Source of the DNA: Astrocystis sublimbata
Lineage: Eukaryota; Ascomycota; Sordariomycetes; Xylariales; Xylariaceae
NCBI GenBank assembly: GCA_022453515.1
Contig: JAJNNY010000029.1
Coordinates: 404,433-468,432, forward strand
Direction: 5' to 3'
DNA: 64,000 nucleotides
Of this stretch, positions 13,228 to 24,916 are shown one piece after another. A program made the translations under genes and the position numbers. Numbering within the stretch: the stretch's first letter is position 1; every line of letters starts with the position of its first letter. The notes beneath the pieces are model-generated. The model made no database searches, was not told the DNA's origin, and was given only the letters and a program-made list of their open reading frames with translations.

Positions 13228-15732
13228 TGTCCCAGAAAATAGGACGAAAGTGGCGTGAGACAAATTAGACAAAGTGGTTCCCATCTATCAACAGTTCAAT
13301 CTATGCACGCAGGACAATAGCAACTTTACAGGAGTGAACTCCCATTTACATACGCATGTTCCCATCACATCACCAAACCAATTTCATGGGATCCCAGCCA
13401 GCGACTACTGACAGGGCACGATGTAACCTTGCACCAACAAGGGTCCTTTGTTGTCAATATATGTAGAGATGCGATTGAAAAAGATGCCAATAGGAGGATA
13501 TGGTCCAGGGAACTTAATATACTCCAACATGGAGCGGGCAGCTACACAGGTATGCTCTCGTTCAGTTCACGCCTTAAGTACCTAATGCATGCGCAAATGT
13601 ACATTGAATCATTGAAGAGACGCCACGGCCTCGAGAGCCTATATATTCTATGTTACCGAACAAGCGCTTGCATTCGGAGCAGGTGAGGCCAGCTCGTGTA
13701 ACTCGTCCACCTGGACACACGGAAGTATAGCACCCATATGTGTTGAAACCAAGAGTGTCTCCTTAGACCCTGACTGACATGCTGAATAACTTCTACGGCC
13801 TGGGCAGTGAGTGTTGCATGGTGTTATTGATATTCCCCTACCTTTATGGATTGAAGATGGCAGGCATGCAAGTTAGGTTGTCAAGTAGGCGAGGGAGGCG
13901 AGGAGGTAGTATCTGGGCCTAGTCACTTACTAGGTAGGTACCTTTATCAACCCACATCCGGATGGGTCATCGAGATGCTGCATTAGCCACCCTGGTCTAA
14001 ATTCTACTATTTATCTATATGAATAAGGTAAATAGACCACCGAGAAAACAGGTAAATACTACTATGGTAGGTATGCTATAGGACTTTGCGAACAACGTAT
14101 TTCGAGATGCATACATATGGACCTCTACAGTGGCACTTATATAAGTCCAGCTCAGATACCTATCTAGTGTCCCTAGGTATAAAGTCACCCCTGACTACTA
14201 GTATATTGTCCATGTCGTCCACGTCGACCCCGTATACTAGGTATTTGTTGATATAAGGTATGCTGTGCCTTTTTCTCGCCTCGGCCGTTGCCTACCCGTG
14301 CATACACGCGTTAGGAGGCAGGTACGTACTATGTAGTAGTAACTTAAATTACCTAGTACATTGTAAATGGTCACTAAGCCAGCTGGGCTGAACACTTCGA
14401 GGCGTTCGGCTTTCCAGGTTCTTTCTAGCGTACCCAGATGCACAATACCCGGGTTCCGCCCGGGAGTGCTTACATTGGGCAGCTGGAGTGAGAGCAATCT
14501 ACGGAGTAGCTAGGGCTCGCATATTTGACTACTGCGACGTCCTGTATTATCTACATAGTACTGGGTAGGTCGACAGAGTAGTCATGTTGTAGCTCAGACC
14601 TCCCCAAGCTTAGATGAGTCCTATGTGGAAAAACGTCAAGGTCAGAAAGAGGTTGAGCAGGGATATGTGGGTGGGGTCCTAAGCGTGGAACTTTTAGGTC
14701 ACTCAGTGTGCCAAGTCTGGCTCAGCGAGCGCCAATCGGCTGTGGGCAGCACCATGCCATGCCTGTTCAAGCTCGACCAGGACAGGCTTAGCTTCGTGCC
14801 TCTTTCCCCTCTCAGGAGTCACTCGGGTCACTGAGCAGACGAGACAAAAGCGACCGACTGAGGGGCACCACTTGATCCCTGCACCAGTCAGTCCCCAGCG
14901 GCGGGCCTAGCGGAACAGGCACTTACCTAAGGTATCGAGGTTAGGTAGGTACCGTACCACCACCTGGGCACTGAGAAACACCTGGACAGAGCAGAACCAG
15001 GCCAGCTCCAGAACGGGACAGGACCTTGTCTTATGCGTCCTGTCACCTGCAGACCTCCAGTCCCGTCGTCTCGTCTCCCCTTTGCGCCAACCACTCACGC
15101 ATACCTACATGGCGAGCATGGTACCACCCACCCCTCTGGAAATATATTGCAACTGACGTCCTTCCAATTTTTTTTCTCCCTTCTCCCTTGGTCTGCAACC
15201 AAAATCCGAATCCGAACCTGGAGCGTGTCTCGAACAGTTCCCTGACCCCATCTGCAGCTCCTCACATCTTCACTATATACCTTCGTTTAGAGGTGCTAAG
15301 AACGAGCGACACTTACCTTAGCTAACTAACCTGCTTAGCTTGCTCAGCCACCAGTCATTACCGCGGTGAAGCTTACCTAACCTAAGTATCAAGCAGCTAT
15401 ATACAATCGAAGCAACCCAATTCCCAATTTCCCCGCGGTCCACGGTTACACTGCGCATTGTTCTGTTCGTCACACGCGAAACGTGCGCTCGCTCGCTACA
15501 AAGTCTTCTGCGACACCTGGGCAACCCAGCTCGCCTCGGGACACTTCATCGCGCTTCGCCTCGTGCTGTTGTGGCCGAACCAGGCCCGATACGAGCCAGC
15601 TGCGTGTAGTACGCCCATGCGATAGCAGTGCACCGTGCAGACGAGACATCGACATCCCTCTCTGGCGTGGGCGGATATCAGCTGCCGGTGTTGGGATCAC
15701 GTCCTGAAGTGGCTACCGGACAAGAGGGGATC

Positions 15733-17431
15733 ATGGCTTCGGGGTACCCAGCTCCGCCGGTCTACCATCACCAGACCGACATGGCTGGCCAACCGCCTCA
15801 GCACACGGGCTACGCCCCCCTTCCCCCGCCTATGCCCACCACGAATTACTACCAAGACTCGATGGCAAACCCCCATCGCCCGAACATGCCCCCTCCTCGC
15901 ACCAACATGATGCCTCCTTCCATACCTGGTCCTGGCCCGGGACCTGGGCCCGGACCCAGCCCCGCTACTGCTCCCAGAGACCGGGTGCCTGAGCTGGGCG
16001 CATCCGAGAATGGCATGGGGACTCAATCTTCGACTCAGAGCACGGCTCAGCCAGAGACAGAAGAGTCGAGTGTGGCCAATTTGGAACCCCGCGAGGGTAG
16101 TGATGGCGCCAGAAAATATAGGTGCGTCCCTGGTCAGCTCGTGATGATTCATCTTCATTTGAGCTTCGAAAACCAGCAGAAACAAAAAAGAATGCGACTG
16201 ACTAACCGTGGGCTTACTCTAGATTGGAGGTGATCCAGCAGCCCTTGAGAGCACGGATGTGTGGTTTCGGAGACAAGGTAGGTTCCTCAAGGGGGAAGTA
16301 TATGAAGTTCGCGCGCTGAATCCCATTTTTTTTAGGATCGACGACCCATCACCCCGCCGCCTTGTATCAGGCTTGTTGTAATGGACAAATTAAGTGGCAA
16401 GGAGGTGGATTGCAAGTATGTCGAACACTTACTTACCAACGGGCCAACCGAATATTAACCTCTCCCTAGTGAGGTTGAACATCAGCACTACGTTCTCCAT
16501 GTGGATCTGTGGTCTGAGGATGGCGCTAAGGAGGTGAATCTGGTGAAGCATTCGCAGCAATCACCATCCATCTCTTCGACGCATCCTTCCTCGTTCCGCG
16601 AGGTTGTCGAGGGGGGCCAGAGCAATATGTATGGATTCCAGGCCATGGTACACTCTGGTCGCGACTTTTCACAACCCCCCAGTGCGACATATCCGCATCA
16701 AATAGCCCCTTATCAGCCGGATCCATACTCTCAGGGTATGCCTATATCTGTCTTTGTCCCTCCAATCAAAAAGAATGTTCGTTAACTCTGTAGCAGGACA
16801 GTATACATATCCGCAGCAGGTACAACCATATGGCTATCCCCAAGGGGGCTATAGAGACATGGGAGGGGTACCTCCTTTGCCGTCACAAGCCATGTATGGC
16901 CCTCGCTATTCTCACGATATGACCGCCGGTGCTATGGCTCAGCGGGGTCTGATGGGTCAACAACAACCGAACGGTGGGATGTACACCCGGAATCTCATCG
17001 GCAGCCTCGCGGCTAGTGCTTCACGGCTACAGGATCCTTCTGACAAAATTGGCATCTGGTTCATTCTTCAGGACCTTAGCGTTCGAACCGAGGGTTGGTT
17101 CAGGTTGGTTCTCCCCGGGATCAGATCATCCAAAGTGTTGTGCTCATACAACGACAGATTGCGCTTCTCATTCATAAATCTCAGGCGCCTTGGTGCCGCG
17201 TCAAATGGCGGCAGCGATGCCGAACTTTTGAATAGGGGCAGAGCACCGGTTCTCGCATATGCGTTCAGTGAAAAGTTCCAAGTTTACTCTGCCAAGAAAT
17301 TCCCCGGTGTGTGTGAGAGCACTCCGCTCAGCAAGGTGTTTGCTCTTCAGGGTGTGAAGATACCCATTAGAAAGGACCAAGAGGGCAAGACAGGGAAAGG
17401 TGGCCGTGTCTCTGACGATGAAGAGGAATAA
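15733..17431 (+). CDS. velB: Velvet family regulator VelB
   Basis: Fungal transcription regulator that, by family knowledge, pairs with VeA or VosA to control development and secondary metabolism and binds DNA through the velvet fold. Exons: 15733-16121, 16223-16277, 16336-16415, 16470-16735, 16797-17103, 17158-17431; 456 aa. Residues 1-127 are Pro/Met/Gly-rich. The velvet domain spans about 128-437, with RARMCGFGDKDRRPITPPP and LVVMDKLSGKEV in its first half and GIWFILQDLSVRTEG, AKKFPGV and ESTPLSK in its second. As in known VelB proteins, the two halves are separated by a long disordered insert, here about 140 residues rich in Tyr, Pro, Gln and Gly. The C-terminus is acidic. The last intron (54 nt, stop-free) is supported because removing it restores EGWFRLRFSFIN. 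The upstream frame offers no ATG, only a GTG, so 15733 is the start. The intron-4 acceptor could be 16793 or 16796 (one residue difference). Confidence 0.93.
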
Positions 17432-19546
17432 GGGATGACCCAAAACGGATGCAAAGCCGGCGCGGCTAAGAGTAGATGGGGGTGAATGAATATCCTACAC
17501 ACCTTCACGCACAGACACCGCTGGAATGCTGATGGCAATGATAGTCGCAAGTATAAAACATGTTACGCCTAGGCCAATGGTTAGATCCAGAGCGATGGTA
17601 CCGCGTACGGAATAGGCGGTTATGGTTGCAGTCGGGGTTAGAAGATGGGCAAAGCATAAGCCAGGTTTGTAGTCAGTGGTGCTACAAGCTGTGGACTAGT
17701 GAGCCTGGCACTATATCATACCACATAGCGAATGGATTTTTTCCATCTCGTCTCGCTTGATGACAAGGCCGCGAACCAGATGCTATGAAGCCTATTTCAG
17801 CAATGTTCTGGCAGTGTGTACGATGTATATCTGACGTTGGCTCGGCGTTGACTCAGTTGAGCTGTCATGGTGCAGCGGGAAGCAGACGCACTGACGCGGG
17901 ACACCCAAGAGGTCGGAACCGAGCTGTACTGACGGTTCATCCGATGTTGCGAGTAAGGTAATGTAACAGCGGCATACGACTTCGGGCGGGTGGATCAAGA
18001 GCTGTGATGACTGGCACGGGACTTGGTTCGTCTCTAGATCGCAAATGCCAGCAGCGTGCAAATGAGGATGACACGATTTAGATTTTCTTGGTGTTTGCTA
18101 GCGTGTGAGATTGTCTCATCTCACATGTCGTGTAAGAGTATATATACTGAAGTATTTATATATACACACACGCTCCTGCATATGCCTGTGGTAAATTGTT
18201 ATAAGACAATGCATGCCAATGGCCAGCCAGCATTGAATGGATGGACCCGACCTCAGCTTCTGCTACCCCACCAGCTTGGCATCAAATATCATCCACCCAT
18301 ATGCCACGAATCAACACCTCAGAGTAGGTATCATGACTGTTGTTGCATCCCATTAGCTCATGCGAGGCTGGTAATTGGCAGCCTCACTGGGTTGGCCTAC
18401 TTCACCTTGTTGTTGACAAACAACCCAATAGGTCGCACCAACGCCATCTCACCTTGAGCATGAGGCATCCATATGTGTTTCTGCCCTAAATCTCAAGCAA
18501 TTGAATATGCCAACTACTTACCTACTTAAAGCGAAGCTCTTGCTGCCCCGCCAAGGCCCCTTTTGTGAGGTGATGCGATTCTGGATTGCGATAGGGAAAA
18601 AAGCGGAGGGTGCCTTTTCTATTACGTCTTCGTTACCTCATCGTATTTATAACCTAAAGATACGTCTGTTTGATAGCCAAGCGCAACGGCCGCCCTTTCT
18701 CCCTAGGTATTTGACTAGATTCTACCTATGTAAGTCTAAGCTAGGTGTTGCAAACAATACATCCATGATACGGGGCGGTACCTGTAGGTACAATTGTGTA
18801 GAACAGCCTACTGCCCGCAGTGGGTTACACTAAATATGTGCTCGACCAAGTGGAGGTTTTAAATGGGCACGTTGTTGAGCAACACTCACATACTCGACAT
18901 AGCAACACCAGCAATGAACGGATCCGAAACCGGTCGGCTGGGCATCGCAAACCGTTTCCACGCTTGTGGCCATCCGGGTGGTTGCCTCACCTGTCAGGAC
19001 TGTCAAACTCGGCTTGGTAGCAGCTGCTGTGTTTCGCCATTCCCCTCCAGGCCCTAGGCATCTGATTTAGCAAACCTCGTGGTCTGTATCCGGCCGCGTC
19101 TACCACGTGCCATCCGTGTTAGGTACTTAGCAGGTAGCGTGCCGTGCTTGCCTCTCGTTTACAATTTTTCGTCCATCGCCCATCGCGCCTCCTCTGACTC
19201 TGTGCCTATCTCTGTGTCACTCAACAATCGAGCTGTCCCGCGGCGCAAGACGAACAGTGGAAAGGAAACAATAAACTCTGCAAGAAGCAGGACCGAGTGG
19301 CCACCTACCTGCCTGTTTGCTCAAGAACACTACGTCATCGTATTGGTATCGTGCCAACCTGCCGAGACAAAGTCGCAAACCACACCCCGCCAGCCAGTTG
19401 CCTTGAGAGCCCCGAGTCGCAAACAACACCCAAACCCTAAAACCGACTTATCGGCTCACAACATCGCGAACACAATATCGCGAACACAACATCATCACCT
19501 ATCGAACATCCTTGTATCACTTCCGAACCATCTTCACACTCACAAC
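17432..19546. other. Intergenic region between velB and the PAR32-type gene
   Basis: No supported gene. The last ~400 bases are C/A-rich and probably the leader of the next gene; a near-tandem 13-nt word (ATCGCGAACACAA and variants) repeats at about 19463-19490. Earlier sequence is AT-richer with scattered TACCTAGG-like words. Confidence 0.55.
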
Positions 19547-20149
19547 ATGTCTGCTATGACCTCTACTGGCCGCGGTGGCGCCGGCAACATTGCCGACGCT
19601 ACCAAATCTCCCCGCATCGAGCCTGCTGATCTCGAAACACCCACGCTCAAGACCTCTGTCGTGACCACCGGCCGCGGCGGATCCGGGAACATGACCCCTA
19701 ATGTAGACCCTGCCGAGACGCGCGCGCGGCAAGATGTTGGACCGTAAGTGCTTCCCCCACAAGGTTGGAAGAGATTCTGTAGTCGGAGAGTTGGTCACTG
19801 TGATTGCAGTTTTGTGATACCAACCCACAAAGAGGACAATGAAAAAAAAAGAGACAAAACGAGCATGGGTCGTGGCTGACTAACAAATTACCTAACCTAC
19901 AGTGTCGAGCGACGAGCCAGCCCAAATGTCACTCACGTCGGCCGGGGCGGCGCCGCCAACATCGTCAAGCCCCCGTCGCCTGAGGCCAAGGCGAGTGCGT
20001 CCAAGGCGCCTGCCGGTAAAGACACGGCCACCACCACCGCCACTAGCACCACTGCTACCACCGCTGATGCCGACAACAAGAAGCCTCAGCCGGCCAGAAG
20101 GGGAAGCGGGTTGGCTGCCAAGGCCAAGGACTTCTTCAAGCTGACATAG
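19547..20149 (+). CDS. GRGGxGN-repeat protein, DUF3602/PAR32 type
   Basis: Small disordered protein of the DUF3602 family, typified by yeast Par32, a TOR-responsive phosphoprotein affecting ammonium transporters. Exons: 19547-19743 and 19903-20149; 147 aa. The family signature occurs three times: GRGGAGN (8-14), GRGGSGN (42-48) and GRGGAAN (79-85), each beside Ser/Thr-Pro-rich sequence suited to phosphorylation. A low-complexity Ala/Thr stretch (about 100-120) precedes a basic C-terminus ending KAKDFFKLT. The intron (159 nt) has a GTAAGT donor and CTAAC-type branch sites near the CAG acceptor; splicing joins ...QDVGP to VERRASPNVTHVGRGG in frame. After the TAG, the same frame stays open for 16 further codons to another TAG (20201-20203), reading Lys/Ala-rich. 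The role in this organism is inferred from family only. Confidence 0.85.
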
Positions 20150-21305
20150 GAGTCGGTCAAGAAGGCAGCTGGTCGACTGGCACCGAAAAAAGATCACGCG
20201 TAGCTTCTTTGGGGGAATCTGGATTGGTGTCGCGCATGCAAGATGGCAAGCAACCGAGGTGGGATTCTCTTCGTGGGAGAGGTTATTCCTGGAATGGCTG
20301 CTGGTTAGAGATTATTGTGGCGAGTGGATGAAATGGTCGCCATTGATGTTGTGATTTCATTCTCCTTGGCCCTCTATATGTAATTGCCCTCCCCTCCTCT
20401 CCTCAGTTGGCGTGGGGGTGAGCGAGTGAAGTGAGGAGGTGGGCTGCACCCCTGCCTACCTACTTAGAGGTACCTATGGTCTTCATGTTTGTTTTGATAC
20501 CACTAATTGCGAGACTCTTGCCCAAGAGAAAAAAGAAAGAAGAAACCTACCTAATTCTGGAGTTTGAGCCTCGACTATGATTTTCTACTACTGATGGTAT
20601 TGATAAAAGAAAAGGTAAAAAAAAAAGGATATCCGGTCCTGGTTGTAGTATGGTTTTTGACCTGGGTGGGCAGTCGCCATAACTATGGGCTATGGTTCAA
20701 ATATGTCTTCGAATGAGGCATACCTAGTGCTTAGCTGCAGTGGGCATGATACCGGTGCAGACTTGTTATATTTGTCTATCGACCGATCCCATCCTAGCGT
20801 TTGTGACAGTATCTGTGATGTATTTCTCGAACATGATATTGCGACAAGGCGAGATTCCGGCGCCGGATGGATGGTGCGTGGTTGGTGACTCATGCATACT
20901 GTCGCATCGAGTGGGCTGAGTGTGTTGTCGCATACTGCAACTTGACATGCGGCCTACCCTCAGGCTAGGAACCCTTTTGGAGAGCAAGTATATGGGATTA
21001 TCATTGAGACTAGCTTTACTTGTCTTCTTATATGTTCACAGCACGTTTCTTTAGAGGTGCATCACACACATATGCGAACAACATCTCTCGGTCGCCAAGA
21101 TCCAACCAAGCAAAGACTTTGTTAGTGGGGGAATTTGAGGAATAGCATAGCTCATGCTTAACATTATTTCTCTTGCTTTCTGTTAGTAGCTCATTAGAAG
21201 ACTCATTAAAAAAAAAACCTTACTATCTTGATAAGTGAGGAAGAAGGTCAGGAAGGACTCATGTGGTAAAGAGGTGGGGAAAGAAGACGACATAAGGTTA
21301 TAAGC
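20150..21305. other. Intergenic region between the PAR32-type and GNAT genes
   Basis: Apart from the short in-frame extension after the PAR32-type stop, no coding signal is seen. It contains A-rich runs (about 20526, 20615, 21207) and TACCTACTTAG words near 20455. A TTATAAGC element lies a few bases before the GNAT ATG. Confidence 0.5.
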
Positions 21306-22805
21306 ATGGCCCCAAATCCAAAGGTCAAAGTCTACACCACCCCTCCTGAAGCTCTCCTCGATCCCCTGGCGACAACTCCCCATTTCCCGTACGCCCTCCC
21401 CCTCGCAAGAAGGCTCCAGTTCACCAAGTTCCCGGGCGGCATTACGGAGCATGCAAGGATTCTCTGGGCGTCGGAAGTCTCGCTTGAGCGTCATCTTTGC
21501 GCTGCTGCTGTCGGCAGGAGCGATGGAGGAGGCGTAGGAGGAGGAAGTGAAGAAGAAAAGGAGGGGGGAAAGAAAGGGGGGAGGGAAAGAGAAACCCCCT
21601 TCGCGGCTGCGTATCTGGACTTCTCGCGTGGGCCGGAGACGGAGCTGTGGATATACTCGTCGATGGAAGCGCGAGCGCGCGAGGGGCATGCTGCGAAAGA
21701 CGCAGAGGGGAAATCGCAAGACCAACAAGAGAAAGAAGGATGGAAAGAAGGAGAGAAGGAGGAGGAGGAGGAAGAAGAAGAAGAAGAAGAGACAGCCTGC
21801 GCCATCGCTCTTCTGCGCGAAGTCAAGAAGCTCCAGGACCTCTACTTCACGCCTGGTTCCGCGCGCGCCGAGGAGCGCGATCACCCCGACGTATGTAACT
21901 CGCTGGAGTCATTTATCCCCGTTTCTGGCAAGTCTCGGGAGCATAGATCACCCTAATCGGCATCTGTACTGCCGAGACACCTGCGAAACCCTCGTGTCAC
22001 GAGCAATTTCTTTACTTTTAAACAGGCAATATTGACACCGGCGGTATAGGTCCTCGTTGGAAACCTCAACGAGGTGGTGAGAGAGCGTCTCGCGAAGGTT
22101 GGTCTGGATATTGTCTCGACGGGGCTCTATGACAAGTTCATCTTCAGGGTCGATGCGCTGCCTGATGTCGGGGTGCCCGAGGTCCTGGAAGGGGGCAAGC
22201 GTTTGATATGGGATAAATTGCGGCTGGAGGATATACCGTTTGCGATATCTCGTAGCAGTATCCAGAGGACAGAGTATGTTTTCACGTCATGATCACCGTG
22301 CTCGACCTGTCCACCATCATCGTTATTTCATATGATTTCATGGGCGATGCCTTGATGTTGGGGGGAGGGAAGATACTTGGGCTGTTTGGCTAACTGAAAT
22401 CTATCTACAGACGGACCGTCAAACTGCTGTCGAGCACAGCGCTGTACCTGGACGATGGCACCCCTATCGCATGGGCTTTTCTCGGTGAGTTGCTTGATTC
22501 CTTCTCCCAAGGGCGCAGATTTTGCGATAGAGCTTGGAAACGAGCCACTGACCACTCACGCACCAGGCCCGGACTCGTCTCTCAACGGCCTGCATTGCGA
22601 GGTACCGTACCGCGGAAGAGGCCTTGCGAAGGCTGTTGCGGTCAAGGTTCTACGAGACCATTTGAAGGACTTCAGCGACGATGGCCACGGCTGGGCCGAT
22701 GTGGCGCCGGACAACTTGCAAAGTCAGGGGGTTTGCCGGAGTTTGAATGGTCAGATAAAGTGGCAGATATCCTGGTGGGTTGATCTTGGAGTCCGTACCC
22801 ACTGA
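21306..22805 (+). CDS. GNAT-type (FR47-like) N-acetyltransferase
   Basis: Predicted acetyl-CoA-dependent acyltransferase; the substrate is unknown. Exons: 21306-21890, 22050-22273, 22411-22484, 22567-22805; 373 aa. The C-terminal GNAT core has a strand reading PIAWAFLGPDSSLNGLHCE, followed by YRGRGLAKAVAVKVLRDHL at about residue 309. RGRGLA is the acetyl-CoA pyrophosphate loop (R/Q-x-x-G-x-G/A), and WADVAPDN and SQGVCRSLNG follow, as in fungal GNAT homologues. Exon 1 carries an unusual charged low-complexity block (about residues 75-165, Gly/Glu/Lys, ending in about 11 consecutive Glu) that interrupts the N-terminal region. The acceptor at 22049 is chosen because the earlier AG at 22024 leads to a stop. 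A further intron beginning near 22775 cannot be excluded, so the last ten residues are uncertain. It converges on HEM12 with 115 bases between stop codons. Confidence 0.84.
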
Positions 22806-22920
22806 GGATCTCATCATTTGCTAATAGTGATCTAGGAGCCGTTTGAACTTGGATCGGAGCTTTCCAGATGATTGATCTAGCACAAACTTTTATTTTTATC
22901 CCCAAAGACTACTTCTCGCT

Positions 22921-24274
22921 CTATTTGCTAGTTAGGCGCTGTATCTCTTCTAGATAGAATTTCAGATCATCCGGGTTCACAAAGGGTGTGATGCCGTGAC
23001 CAAGGTTGGCGATCCAGCCTCCTTTGCCGCCTCCGAAGCCCTCGACCATGTGCTTCACAGTCTCTGATATGTTCTCCCTCGACCCGTATAGGATACCGGG
23101 GTCGGCGTTTCCTTGGAACACGATTTTGCGGTCACCGCGGATTTTCACAGCGTCAGATGGCTCTATAAGCCAGTCTAATCCTACGACATTGTACCCTAGG
23201 TTGCAGACGGAGTTGAGCGACTGGTTTGCGCCTTTAGCAAACACGATCATAGGAACGGCATCCAACCCCATGGCCTTGAGCTTGCCCGGTAGCTTCTCGG
23301 ATATGTAGGCCAGATACTGGGCGCTAAACTTCTGGAAGGTCGGGGGCGAGAGCTCGCCTGCCCATGAATCGAAAACCTGTATCATCTACGCCTCCGGGTC
23401 AGTACAGTGTACACTACTGCTTTGAATTGGAGATTCCAAGACATCGTTCCATACCTGGGCCCCGGCTTGGACTTGCAACGCGAGATATTCGACACAGATC
23501 TCGGCTATCTTCTGCAGCAGGGCGGCTGTCTCGTTCGGGTACTTGTAGATCCACGTCTTGCTCTGGATGAACAGCTTCGAACCGCCGCCTTCGACCATAT
23601 AACAGAAGAGGGTCCAGGGCGACCCGCAGAAGCCGATGAGCGGCACACGACCGTCCAGCTTCTTCCTCGTCAGGGTGATGGCTTTGTAGACGTAGTCGAG
23701 CTCGGCGGCGACGTCGACGTCTTTGGCGAGGACCTTCTCGTACTGGCCGTCGGTGGGCGACTTCAGGGGTTCGGGGAAGTGCGGGCCTTTCTTGTCGACC
23801 ATCTCGACGACCATGCCCATGGCCTGGGGGATGACGAGGATGTCGGAGAAGATGATGGAGGCATCGAGGAGGCCGGCGAAGCGCTCAATGGGCTGCAGGG
23901 TCAGGGTCGAGGCGACTTCGGGATCGCGGCAGCATTCGAAAAAGTCACGGTTCCCCTTGGCTTCGTGGTATTCGGGAAGATAGCGGCCGGCTTTTGGTGG
24001 CGGCGGCGTTGTTGTTAGCCAGGAGGTCAGAAGGAATCGAGTCGCATAGTCGACAGTGAGGCGACATTGGAAGGCGACAAATGTTACGTTTACGTACCTT
24101 GTCGCATGATCCAGATGGGGGTTCGTTCTACATTCTGGCCTGCGGTCACTCACATTCAGCGACACAGCTCCGGGCCACTTATACGAACCGGACTCGGACT
24201 CGGGGTCGGGGCGACGCACCCCAGGCGGTCCTCAGGACCAGGTCGTTTTTCAGAGGGGGGAAATCGTGAGGCAT
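22921..24274 (-). CDS. HEM12: Uroporphyrinogen decarboxylase (HEM12)
   Basis: Converts uroporphyrinogen III to coproporphyrinogen III, a cytosolic step of haem biosynthesis. Exons on the minus strand: 24274-24220, 24139-24098, 23990-23455, 23385-22921; 365 aa, close to the 362 of yeast Hem12. Visible features are [13 protein letters not shown] at the N-terminus, signature 1 [17 protein letters not shown] split across intron 2, and the catalytic Asp in [15 protein letters not shown]. Signature 2 is [19 protein letters not shown] with its Tyr, followed by the substrate Ser in [10 protein letters not shown] and the late His in NLGHGITPF. Splicing of intron 3 (69 nt) joins QAGAQ to [10 protein letters not shown], matching yeast. 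The intron-1 acceptor is taken at 24140; a second AG twelve bases on would drop four residues in frame. [13 protein letters not shown] replaces the usual FAKGAWYAL-type stretch, a local divergence. It diverges from the mitochondrial-type gene at 24917. Confidence 0.95.
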
Positions 24275-24916
24275 GATGTGGAGGCGGAGGCAGAGGCAGA
24301 GGCGGCGATTCACAATACTGTTAGGTGCCGTGTCGTCGCAGGTGTAGATGGTCGACCAGATGACAATGCTGACTGTCGCCGGGGCGGCTCTGCGTGGCTT
24401 CGCGGATGGGGTGGAAGCGTCGAGGGGTCCTCCCCCCCAAAGCTCCCCACCTACCCATTTCGTATCTAGCGCGGGACAAATCAACCTCTACTCAGGGGGG
24501 CCCCGCATGGCATTATTGTACCTATCTCGCCGAGCTCGCCTACCTAGGTTGGTATCTAGGTACATAGACAATATCTGCCAAGCCATTCAAGGTTGTTATT
24601 TTTGAAGCCATGATTTTGGCTACTAAACGCTACTTACTACCACAGGTTTGGATGATTCCCTCATTCCCTCTTCCAATACCTTACTTAACCCAGCACAGCC
24701 AGCCACAATCGGACCTAAGCAATTGGCATTGGCCAACGACAATTCATCGTCTTGTTCTCTCCTTCCATTCTCCCTCTTTATGCTGCATGCAACTGCACCA
24801 ACTCCCCTCGATGGCCTGTCCACAGGGTATATATAAACCATAAAAAATCCCACGGCAGGACGGCATCCTCCCCTCTCCCCTGCCCGTCCTCCGTCCTCCG
24901 TCCTCTGTCTTCCGCC
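24275..24916. promoter_or_regulatory. Divergent promoter between HEM12 and the mitochondrial-type gene
   Basis: 642 bases separate the two start codons. A strong TATA-like element (TATATATAAA, 24828-24837) lies 80 bases before the ATG at 24917. The HEM12 side is GAGGC-rich (24278-24305). A TACCTAGG word occurs at 24541. No specific regulator site is claimed. Confidence 0.55.

Larger units (their letters stand above)
10246..15732. other. Gene-poor intergenic region, 5.5 kb
   Basis: No frame is recognisable, and all open stretches are under about 105 codons with unconvincing composition. It contains a TACCTAGGTA palindrome (12702-12711) and several GGTAGGTA words (about 12650, 13931, 14942), a nonamer minisatellite (12339-12381) and a TC microsatellite (13172-13222). 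The last ~700 bases, C-rich with pyrimidine runs, probably hold the velB promoter and leader. An ATG-CGA-TAG mini-ORF sits at 15617-15625, 108 bases before the velB start. Confidence 0.6.

Noticed and set aside
21183..21884. 233-codon minus-strand frame rich in Phe/Leu/Ser
   Set aside because: Antisense image of the Glu/Lys-rich part of the GNAT exon 1; no independent motif.
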